From positions 1 to 5,135 of the forward strand of contig JAFYRH010000138.1 of assembly GCA_017559555.1 (NCBI GenBank): a DNA stretch of 5,135 nucleotides. Reading direction: 5' to 3'. The DNA is from Clostridia bacterium (GTDB lineage Bacteria; Bacillota; Clostridia; Oscillospirales; CAG-272). Below are positions 1 through 4,573 of this stretch, piece by piece (position 1 is the stretch's first letter; each line of letters begins with the position of its first letter). The notes beneath the pieces are model-generated. The model saw only the letters and a program-made list of their open reading frames with translations, ran no database searches and was not told where the DNA came from. The position numbers were made by a program, and so were the translations under genes.

Positions 1-508
1 CCACTCCGACGTGAGTCATCCTCGCGGGGATGCCGAGGTCGGTCGGCGTTGCCGGTCGCGATGCCGCGCGAGGCAGGACGGAGAGCTTGCCGTTGTGCTC
101 AAACACCGCAAGCTGAATCTCGTCGAGGTCGAAATAGCCCTGTTCGCGGCAGAGAAGCAGAAATTCGGAAAGATCAAGTTTTGATTTTTTCAGATTTTCG
201 CGGTAAAGCGAGCCGTCCTTCATAAGAATACAAGGCGTACCGTTGATATATTTCCGCGCCCGCGGCAGACGTTGCGCCGTCAGATTCAGCAAAACGGAAA
301 CCGCGCCGTAAATCGCCAGCGCGACGAGCGGCTTGAGCGGCTCCTCAAGCTCGGTCGCAAGCTCTGCGGCGATCGATCCGATCGTGATGCCACTGACGTA
401 GTCGAAGAAGTCGAGCTGCGCCACCTGCTTGTGCCCCATGATCTTGGTTATCAGAAATATTGCCGCCACCGAGAGGATCGGCGTCAAAATCATTTTTAAA
501 ATATCCAT
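1..508 (-). CDS. YetF-like DUF421 membrane protein, C-terminus cut by window edge
   Basis: The first 169 residues are visible. Three hydrophobic segments lie at about residues 6-23, 36-52 and 58-78. A soluble region follows with features typical of the DUF421 (YetF/YcaP) family: ING-P at 88-92, LMKDG-LY (95-102), a basic LKKSK-LD stretch (106-112), LLLCREQGYFDLDEIQLAVFE (117-137) and NGKLSVLP (139-146). YetF-type proteins are usually somewhat over 200 residues, so roughly the last quarter is missing. The start at 508 sits behind a modest GGGG-type ribosome site (about 515-518) and gives the short N-terminus usual for the family; an internal ATG at 494 is less likely. Family members are inner-membrane proteins of poorly known role. 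As I recall, some Bacillus DUF421 proteins are linked to spore membrane properties, but nothing here shows that function. The gene diverges from the one at 655. Confidence 0.9.
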   Translation of the reverse strand, partial: MDILKMILTPILSVAAIFLITKIMGHKQVAQLDFFDYVSGITIGSIAAELATELEEPLKPLVALAIYGAVSVLLNLTAQRLPRARKYINGTPCILMKDGSLYRENLKKSKLDLSEFLLLCREQGYFDLDEIQLAVFEHNGKLSVLPRAASRPATPTDLGIPARMTHVGV

Positions 509-517
509 TCAAATCCC

Positions 518-546
518 CAAAAGCTTTTGAATTTAGTTTGCGCAAA
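518..546. repeat. two adjacent palindromes in the DUF421 leader
   Basis: Two perfect palindromes lie in the divergent intergenic gap: CAAAAGCTTTTG (518-529) and TTTGCGCAAA (537-546). Both are just upstream of the DUF421 start. They could be operators for a dimeric regulator of either divergent gene, or simply chance in A/T-rich sequence. No regulator is encoded in the window. Confidence 0.3.
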
Positions 547-591
547 AAAGCGGCACTTTATGATTTCGGCGGCAAAAAACTCGCAAAACGC

Positions 592-620
592 TTGACTTTC
601 GCTGCGGTTTATGGTAACAT
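592..620 (+). promoter_or_regulatory. sigma-A type promoter with extended -10
   Basis: The -35 is TTGACT (592-597), followed by a 17-bp spacer and a -10 of TAACAT (615-620), preceded by TGg (extended -10). Transcription should start near 627, shortly before the membrane-protein gene at 655. The promoter also argues against any start codon upstream of about 627 for that gene. Confidence 0.75.
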
Positions 621-654
621 AATTATATTAATTGAAGGAATTATCAAATTTTCT

Positions 655-1398
655 ATGAGCAGTAACAAGATATCCCGCGTTTCCGCGATGCATTACGTCA
701 AAATGGTTATCCGCGCGCTGATGTTTTTCGGCGTGACGGCGATCTATATTTTCAAAAGAATAACGGGAAGGGAATTGCTCTTCGACAGCGAAAAGCCGAT
801 GCATTGGCTTCTCGCGCTCGTTTGGATCGTCTACGCGATCGAGATGGCGTGCCGTTTCTTCCCCTCGAGACTCGAGAGCCCCGGCTGTCAGAAGCAATTC
901 GCGCGGAATTTCATCCCGATGGATGAAAAAACACCGAGATTGCAGTCGTGGAAGCGCACCTTCGCCGTCGCCGCGGCGTGGTTTGCCCTCAACGGCATCA
1001 TCGGTCTGCTTTATTGGGCGAAGATCATCGATCAAGGCATTCTCGTTCTCATCACCCTCGCCTACGGCGTCTGCGATATGATCTGCATCCTCTTCTTCTG
1101 CCCCTTCCAGACCTGGTTTATGAAGAACAGATGCTGCACCGATTGCCGCATCTATAACTGGGATTTCGCGATGATGTTCACGCCCCTCGTTTTCATTCCG
1201 CACCCATATACATATAGCCTCGTCGCGCTTTCGCTGGCGATACTGATCCGTTGGGAATGGACCTACCGCCGCCATCCCGAGCGATTCTCCGCGTCGACCA
1301 ACGCCTGCGCCTCCTGCCGCCATTGCAACGAGAAGCTTTGTAAGCACAAAAAGCAGCTGATGGCTTTCATCCGCGATAAAAGGTTTATAAAAAGATGA
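655..1398 (+). CDS. multi-pass membrane protein with two cysteine clusters, unknown function
   Basis: A 247-residue protein with about five or six hydrophobic segments (roughly 15-34, 50-68, 102-121, 126-149, 172-182 and 186-200). Cysteines are concentrated at two places: C149, C160, C161 and C164 on a short loop after the fourth segment (CPFQ-WFMKN-CC-DC), and a C-terminal tail with C-x2-C-x2-C-x4-C-x-H (C218, C221, C224, C229, H231) flanked by lysines. The pattern suggests metal or iron-sulfur binding on one face of the membrane, but this is inference. I have a sense of similar uncharacterised clostridial proteins and cannot name a family. The open frame reaches back to 460, but that would cross the promoter at 592-620. 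ATG 655 is the first start after the predicted transcript start. Its AAGGA-type site (634-639) is rather far away (15 nt), so ATG 688 or 703 remain possible. It appears monocistronic. Confidence 0.85.
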   Translation: MSSNKISRVSAMHYVKMVIRALMFFGVTAIYIFKRITGRELLFDSEKPMHWLLALVWIVYAIEMACRFFPSRLESPGCQKQFARNFIPMDEKTPRLQSWKRTFAVAAAWFALNGIIGLLYWAKIIDQGILVLITLAYGVCDMICILFFCPFQTWFMKNRCCTDCRIYNWDFAMMFTPLVFIPHPYTYSLVALSLAILIRWEWTYRRHPERFSASTNACASCRHCNEKLCKHKKQLMAFIRDKRFIKR

Positions 1399-1500
1399 TC
1401 GCGAAGGGATGAACGAGAAAGGGAAGAGAAGCCTCGCGTCCCGCTACGCGAAAAAATAAAAGAAATTTTTAAAAAATCTCAAAAAAAGCCGAAAAAGGTA

Positions 1501-1529
1501 TTGACAAACGGAATAATTTGTGATATAAT
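1501..1529 (+). promoter_or_regulatory. near-perfect promoter of the tRNA-Pro gene
   Basis: TTGACA (1501-1506), a 17-bp spacer and TATAAT (1524-1529) match the consensus fully, and TGa immediately before the -10 makes it an extended -10 as well. Transcription should start near 1536, leaving a 5' leader of about 55 nt to be removed by RNase P. Such strength fits a stable RNA gene. Confidence 0.93.
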
Positions 1530-1590
1530 ATTCAAGTCGCAAGGCGCAGACGTGAGCAACAGTTCGCGTGTAACGCGCCGAGCGCAAGAT

Positions 1591-1666
1591 CTGGGTGTGG
1601 CGCAGCTGGTAGCGCGCTACCTTGGGGTGGTAGAGGCCGCAAGTTCAAGTCTTGTCACTCAGACCA
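1591..1666 (+). tRNA. tRNA-Pro (anticodon GGG)
   Basis: The 76-nt sequence folds into a full cloverleaf. The acceptor stem CTGGGTG (1591-1597) pairs with CACTCAG (1656-1662), with one G-U pair. The D stem is GCGC/GCGC around AGCTGGTA. The anticodon stem CTACC (1617-1621) pairs with GGTAG (1629-1633). The anticodon loop TTGGGGT (1622-1628) holds anticodon GGG at 1624-1626, reading the proline codon CCC. The T arm is GCAAG-TTCAAGT-CTTGT. The discriminator A (1663) and an encoded CCA (1664-1666) close the gene. The integrase gene lies directly downstream and reads away from it, which makes the 3' part of this tRNA the probable integration target. The gene appears intact. Confidence 0.97.
1629..1666 (+). 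other. probable attachment site (attL) within the tRNA 3' half
   Basis: Tyrosine recombinases encoded next to a tRNA gene commonly recombine within its anticodon-stem-to-CCA half and rebuild the gene with element DNA. The integrase start is about 270 bp from the CCA end and the gene points away, the usual layout. The exact core cannot be fixed without the partner copy at the other end of the element. Confidence 0.4.
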
Positions 1667-1668
1667 AG

Positions 1669-1706
1669 TAAACGGAGGATGTAAATCCTCCGTTTATCTT
1701 TATTTT
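1669..1706 (+). terminator. intrinsic terminator of tRNA-Pro
   Basis: A perfect 12-bp stem (1669-1680 with 1685-1696, core ACGGAGGAT/ATCCTCCGT) closes a GTAA loop and is followed by a T-rich tail (TCTTTATTTT). It begins 3 nt after the CCA and ends the tRNA transcript. Confidence 0.9.
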
Positions 1707-1715
1707 ACAAGGGTT

Positions 1716-1744
1716 TTCCGCACTTTCGGGTGCGGAATTTTTTT
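1716..1744 (+). terminator. second intrinsic terminator between the tRNA and the integrase
   Basis: TTCCGCAC (1716-1723) pairs perfectly with GTGCGGAA (1730-1737) around a TTTCGG loop, followed by seven T (1738-1744). Coming directly after the tRNA terminator, it would block read-through from the strong tRNA promoter into the integrase operon. Confidence 0.9.
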
Positions 1745-1750
1745 ATATCG

Positions 1751-1774
1751 TGCTCCGAAAAAATGCTCCGAAAA
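1751..1774. repeat. tandem 13-bp-period repeat TGCTCCGAAAA
   Basis: TGCTCCGAAAA occurs at 1751-1761 and again at 1764-1774, a direct repeat with a 13-bp period. It lies between the attachment region and the integrase gene, where arm-type sites for the recombinase or sites for an accessory factor are expected. Function is inferred from position only. Confidence 0.5.
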
Positions 1775-1789
1775 CAGCGAAAAATCGAG

Positions 1790-1898
1790 TTGGTACATAA
1801 TTTGGTACATAGGTTCAAACGGTGCGTTTCACAGGTCGGTAGAGGCCACTGCCTAAAAAGCCTTGAAAACAAAGGATTTTCCCCGTTTTCTTGGTACA
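1790..1898. repeat. three TTGGTACA direct repeats upstream of the integrase
   Basis: TTGGTACAT occurs at 1790-1798 and 1802-1810 (start-to-start 12 bp), and TTGGTACA again at 1891-1898. Two close copies plus a distant one in the same orientation next to an integrase resemble arm-type binding sites read by the N-terminal domain of Tn916/lambda-like recombinases. The role is inferred; the repeats themselves are plain. Confidence 0.55.
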
Positions 1899-1920
1899 AA
1901 ATTCAGTGCAAAAAAAAGCG

Positions 1921-1927
1921 AAAGGAG
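1921..1927 (+). promoter_or_regulatory. ribosome binding site that fixes the integrase start
   Basis: AAAGGAG lies 9 nt before ATG 1937. No comparable site precedes the earlier in-frame ATGs back to 1730, and that upstream stretch holds a terminator tail and direct repeats. Confidence 0.85.
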
Positions 1928-1936
1928 CACAAAAAA

Positions 1937-3127
1937 ATGGCAAACATTACACCAAAATCAAACGGAACGTACTTGATCCGCATCAGTTGCGGAAGCGACG
2001 CGGCAGGAAAGCCGATCAGCAAATCAAAAATCTTCAAGCCATCCAAACCCAACCTCTCTTACCAAAAGCTCAACAAAGAGATCGACACCTTTGTAAAAGC
2101 CTTTGAAGAAGAAATCGAGCTGTACGGCATTCAAGAACGTCCCGACAGGATCCGCTTCGCCGAATTCTGCGAGAAATACCTTGAGGTCAAGAAATCAACT
2201 CTCGCCCCCACTACCTATCCCTTCTACGAAAACGTCGTAAAAGAAATGCTTATCCCAAAGTTCGGCACGATGAGAATGAGGGACATCCGCACACACCACA
2301 TCCAACAATTCATCCAATATCTCTATAGCGAAAAGCCTCGCGGTGACGGTGCTGAAGGACATATCGCTCCCTCCACCGTAAAACGCTACACAACGGTTCT
2401 CCGCTCCATCCTCACCCTCGCCTATAAGATGGAGTATATCGACGAAGATGTGGGTATATCCCGCCGTATCGAGTTTCCAAAGGCTGACACCCCGGAAGTC
2501 GAAGCCTTCACGATGGAAGAAGTCACCGAAATACTGCAGGCGACCGGAAGCGAGCCAATCCACATACGGACGCTTGTTGAAATGGCACTCTTCACGGGAC
2601 TTCGACGCGGTGAGATCGTAGGTCTCAAATGGGATGATGTGGACTTGGATATGCAGATACTCTCCGTAAAGCGAAGCATCTACAAGCCGAAAAACGAAAA
2701 GGCGCTTGAAAAAGCGCCAAAATCTCAATGCAGTATCCGCACAATCGCGATTCCCGAGCGCCTGTGTAATACCCTGCGCGAATATAAGGAGCATCAAGAA
2801 CGCCATGCCTCCTTCCTCGGCAATGCTTGGCAGAATCTCGGCTACATCTTCACCGAGGAAGACGGATACGTAATGAATCCCCACACTCCTACCAAGCAAT
2901 TCTCAAAATTTCTTAAACGTCACAATATCAGGCACCTCAAATTTCACGGTCTGCGACATACAAGCGCAACGATGCTTCTTGCCAACGGATGCGATATCAA
3001 GACCGTATCGGTACGCCTTGGTCACTCAGATATCGAAACCACCAACATCTACGTTCATGCCTTACAGAGCGTAGACAGAAAAGCTGCCAGCACCTTTGAC
3101 AAAATGCTTAATACGGAGGTAATTTGA
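1937..3127 (+). CDS. tyrosine recombinase/integrase of the mobile element
   Basis: A 396-residue site-specific recombinase that should integrate and excise the element through a covalent 3'-phosphotyrosine intermediate. The N-terminal part (about 10-35, NGTYLIRIS then GKPISKSK) looks like the AP2-type arm-DNA-binding domain of Tn916-like integrases. Residues about 72-165 form the SAM-like core-binding domain. The catalytic domain follows from about 190. All catalytic positions are present: R223 in TGLRRGE, probable K262 before S-x-R-T-I, H337 and R340 in HGLRH, H363 in LGHSD, and nucleophile Y372 in NIYVHA. Length is normal for the family and no break is seen, so the enzyme looks active. The frame is open back to 1730, but ATG 1937 has the ribosome site and the expected N-terminus. 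It is the first gene of a three-gene operon. I see no convincing promoter in 1745-1936. Confidence 0.95.
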   Translation: MANITPKSNGTYLIRISCGSDAAGKPISKSKIFKPSKPNLSYQKLNKEIDTFVKAFEEEIELYGIQERPDRIRFAEFCEKYLEVKKSTLAPTTYPFYENVVKEMLIPKFGTMRMRDIRTHHIQQFIQYLYSEKPRGDGAEGHIAPSTVKRYTTVLRSILTLAYKMEYIDEDVGISRRIEFPKADTPEVEAFTMEEVTEILQATGSEPIHIRTLVEMALFTGLRRGEIVGLKWDDVDLDMQILSVKRSIYKPKNEKALEKAPKSQCSIRTIAIPERLCNTLREYKEHQERHASFLGNAWQNLGYIFTEEDGYVMNPHTPTKQFSKFLKRHNIRHLKFHGLRHTSATMLLANGCDIKTVSVRLGHSDIETTNIYVHALQSVDRKAASTFDKMLNTEVI

Positions 3128-3128
3128 G

Positions 3129-3494
3129 ATGAAGAACAAATATGAAGAAATCGGCGGCACCTACCGCGAGGAAAACGGATACCTTGTTCCCGATATAGAA
3201 TTCCCCAAGCAGAAAGAAATCGGCAAGTGGGGTTTACTGCATTTAGGTTGGCTCAAGCGGTTTCGTATCGCTCGCTACAATGAGTTATTGATGTCGGGTG
3301 AATTGAACGAATATCTTTACAACGTCAACGAAGAAGCGCAGGAACGCTTCGAATCTCTGATAGTCGATCTTACCGAATCCCACGGATTGACCGAGGAATT
3401 GAAAGCCGCAGACCAAATGAAATGGACACAGCTTGCCAATTACGTTGTGAAGGCAGCGAAAGAGATTGTTGAAAGCGAGGTGATCTTCAAATGA
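3129..3494 (+). CDS. tnpV: TnpV-family transposon-encoded protein
   Basis: A 121-residue soluble protein. The N-terminus (YEEIGGTYREENGYLVPDIE) and the later L-EELKAADQMKWTQLANYV-KAAKEIV region match what I recall of the TnpV family, small proteins carried by clostridial mobilisable and conjugative transposons. Their biochemical role is not established; some involvement in transposition or element maintenance is assumed from context. The middle has a basic K-WGLLHLGWLKRFRIARYNEL segment. It starts 2 nt after the integrase stop codon (one intervening base), behind GGAGGT (3115-3120) at good distance, so the two are probably translated together. Full length; no disruption seen. Confidence 0.88.
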   Translation: MKNKYEEIGGTYREENGYLVPDIEFPKQKEIGKWGLLHLGWLKRFRIARYNELLMSGELNEYLYNVNEEAQERFESLIVDLTESHGLTEELKAADQMKWTQLANYVVKAAKEIVESEVIFK

Positions 3495-3775
3495 GATCTA
3501 TCATTGAAGAACTATTCTACGGCAATATCTGCCCCAACACCGATTGCAGAACCCAAGATAATGAGACGAAGCAACTGATGGGATATATCGCCAACCATCA
3601 CGACGCCTTGCTCTCTACACTGAACGATCAGCAGAAAGAAATTCTTGAAAAGTTCGATGATTGCTATAGTGAGCTGACCGACATCAACGAGCGAGAAATT
3701 TTCGCCTACGCCTTTAGACTTGGGGCACAACTGATGCTCGAAATGTTAGGTGAAAGCACGAAAAACAACATGTAA
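3491..3775 (+). CDS. DUF6809-family small protein
   Basis: A 94-residue, largely helical, acidic protein without membrane segments. The opening (IIEELFYGNICPN), the middle LLSTLNDQQKEILEKFDDCY and the ending (EREIFAYAFRLGAQLMLEML) match what I recall of DUF6809, a family of unknown function frequent beside TnpV and integrase genes in Bacillota mobile elements. ATG 3491 overlaps the tnpV stop as ATGA, and GAGGTGA (3477-3483) lies 7 nt upstream, so translation is likely coupled. It is the last gene of the operon. A regulatory or accessory role in element transfer is only a guess from its neighbours. Confidence 0.85.
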   Translation: MRSIIEELFYGNICPNTDCRTQDNETKQLMGYIANHHDALLSTLNDQQKEILEKFDDCYSELTDINEREIFAYAFRLGAQLMLEMLGESTKNNM

Positions 3776-3787
3776 CTATAATAATGG

Positions 3788-3831
3788 GGTTGCTTCATAA
3801 CACGAACAAATTGTGAACGCTATGTGCAACC
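3788..3831. repeat. imperfect inverted repeat after the integrase operon
   Basis: GGTTGC (3788-3793) pairs with GCAACC (3826-3831), and CATA (3796-3799) with TATG (3821-3824), separated by a small internal loop. This gives about 10 bp of stem with a 21-nt apical region containing a weak CAC/GTG inner pair. It sits directly before the operon terminator. It could be a 3'-UTR structure, part of a small RNA, or a recombination or nicking site; nothing decides between these. Confidence 0.4.
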
Positions 3832-3833
3832 AT

Positions 3834-3889
3834 AACAACAAAAACCAAGGTCAAATCAATTGATTGATCTTGGTTTTTGTTGTTTTTTT
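3834..3889 (+). terminator. strong intrinsic terminator of the integrase operon
   Basis: A perfect 16-bp stem pairs 3834-3849 (AACAACAAAAACCAAG) with 3869-3884. Further pairing inside includes a G-U pair and a bulged A, reaching an AATT loop. The right arm runs into seven T (3883-3889). It ends the int-tnpV-DUF6809 transcript. Confidence 0.92.
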
Positions 3890-3899
3890 ATAGGTTAAA

Positions 3900-3920
3900 A
3901 GTCAAAAAATCAATTTGACT
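3900..3920. repeat. small inverted repeat AGTCAAA/TTTGACT
   Basis: AGTCAAA (3900-3906) and TTTGACT (3914-3920) form a 7-bp stem with a 7-nt loop, just right of the operon terminator. It partly overlaps a short stretch resembling the tRNA-Pro 3' end (3918-3926). No function can be shown. Confidence 0.35.
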
Positions 3921-3936
3921 CAGCCACATGATTTGT

Positions 3937-3963
3937 ACATGCAGCATCTCTGCAAGTTTTTTT
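3937..3963 (+). terminator. possible weak intrinsic terminator
   Basis: TGCAG (3940-3944) pairs with CTGCA (3950-3954) around CATCT. Past an A-A mismatch the stem extends by two pairs (3937-3938 with 3956-3957), and seven T follow (3957-3963). The stem is short, so termination would be modest. No plus-strand gene lies directly upstream after the strong terminator at 3834-3889, so it may be a leftover of another transcription unit. Confidence 0.4.
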
Positions 3964-4037
3964 GCATAAGTTATCTCCCCTGTTTAGGGATCAATAATCG
4001 TTTTTAACTTCAAATAGTTTTTGTTTTGAAATTATAA

Positions 4038-4559
4038 TTACGCCTTGTTCTTCGCCCTTTTGGAAAGGACAAAGGAAAAAGTGGCAAGGGCGAACAGTGC
4101 AAGCCAAACAACACCGCCGACAACTGCAAAGATGGCAGCTCCGGTGCAGGTGTAAGTCGTAACCTCTTCATCCAATCCTACGGCAACCTGTTTGAAAGCG
4201 CTTGTTTTGGATGCGTAGAGTGGCGTGGCAATTGCCTCATCAAAGTTCTCATTGATATAGGCAATCTCAGACGCACGTTCCTCCTCGTTTTTTGCCACCA
4301 AGGTGAATACGTAACCGTCTTTGTAGTAGTAATACATCTCAATGGGTTCTTCAAAGTTGGTGTTTTTGCTGAGAACTGTTCCGTCAGAATTAAATCTGAT
4401 TTCTCCCTCAAACTTTACGCCTTCATAAACAACGCTGTTATAATAACTCATACCGTATGAAATCGGTCTTGCAATCATATATACATAGCTACCGAGTAAA
4501 AGAACGGTTATGAACAAAAGAATGATTGCTGTTTTTGTTTGAGATAAAATATTTTTCAT
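4038..4559 (-). CDS. two-span membrane protein with external domain, unknown function
   Basis: A 173-residue protein. A short N-terminus (MKNILSQTK) is followed by a strong hydrophobic helix at about 10-30. Next comes an external domain of about 105 residues (31-137) rich in tyrosine and beta-type sequence, with EGEIRFNSDGTV at 51-62 and a run MYYYYKDGYVF at 75-85. A second helix spans about 138-165, and a basic tail (KRAKNKA) suggests both ends are cytoplasmic. I do not recognise a named family. AGGAG (4566-4570 on this strand) lies 6 nt before the start. The upstream gene stops only 14 nt before, so both are probably one transcript with coupled translation. The pairing suggests a small accessory protein for the larger surface protein, which is inference. 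No clear terminator follows it on this strand. Confidence 0.82.
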   Translation of the reverse strand: MKNILSQTKTAIILLFITVLLLGSYVYMIARPISYGMSYYNSVVYEGVKFEGEIRFNSDGTVLSKNTNFEEPIEMYYYYKDGYVFTLVAKNEEERASEIAYINENFDEAIATPLYASKTSAFKQVAVGLDEEVTTYTCTGAAIFAVVGGVVWLALFALATFSFVLSKRAKNKA

Positions 4560-4573
4560 AGCATTCTCCTTTC

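Larger units (their letters stand above)
1667..3890. mobile_element. integrase-proximal part of a tRNA-Pro-integrated element
   Basis: The block starts at the tRNA 3' end and contains, in order, a repeat-bearing non-coding segment, a tyrosine recombinase, a TnpV-family gene and a DUF6809-family gene, ending at a strong terminator. These families travel with integrative and mobilisable elements of Bacillota. No relaxase, replication gene or excisionase is seen here, so this may be only one end of a larger element whose remaining part lies beyond 5135. Alternatively it is a very small or decayed element ending near 3926. The left limit is well supported; the right limit given is only the end of the operon. 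Confidence 0.6.
3891..4031 (-). pseudogene. possible decayed reading frame (47 codons, one internal stop)
   Basis: Read leftward from 4031, this AT-rich stretch gives a protein-like sequence interrupted by one TAA (3984-3986): ...LKTIIDP, stop, TGEITYAKKLAEMLHV.... The DP-x-TGEITYAKKLAEML part has natural-protein character, and the frame ends with TAA at 3888-3890. No start codon or full family match is visible. It could be the remnant of a gene lost at an element boundary, or chance. I cannot name a family. Confidence 0.25.

Noticed and set aside
460..654. N-terminal extension of the membrane protein at 655 back to 460
   Set aside because: It would overlap the start of the DUF421 gene on the other strand and cross the promoter at 592-620.
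628..1347. Long leftward open frame opposite the cysteine-rich membrane protein
   Set aside because: It is antisense to a gene with its own promoter; its arginine- and glutamate-rich translation has no family character and is a by-product of GC-rich codons.
1434..1451. Hairpin TCGCG/CGCGA followed by A-rich sequence after the membrane-protein gene
   Set aside because: Only 5 bp of stem with an 8-nt loop and no T-run on the plus strand, so it is not called a terminator. Nothing else was seen in 1399-1500.
1730..1936. N-terminal extension of the integrase to ATG 1730
   Set aside because: The stretch starts within the second terminator, contains the direct repeats, and lacks a good ribosome site, while ATG 1937 has one and gives the usual N-terminus.
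2195..2899. Long leftward open frame opposite the integrase
   Set aside because: It lies wholly inside a recombinase gene with all catalytic residues and has no ribosome site or recognisable domain.
3920..3967. 15-codon leftward open frame behind a GGGGAG sequence
   Set aside because: The spacing to ATG is good, but the frame is tiny, cysteine-rich without known character, and lies in an AT-rich gap with other structures.
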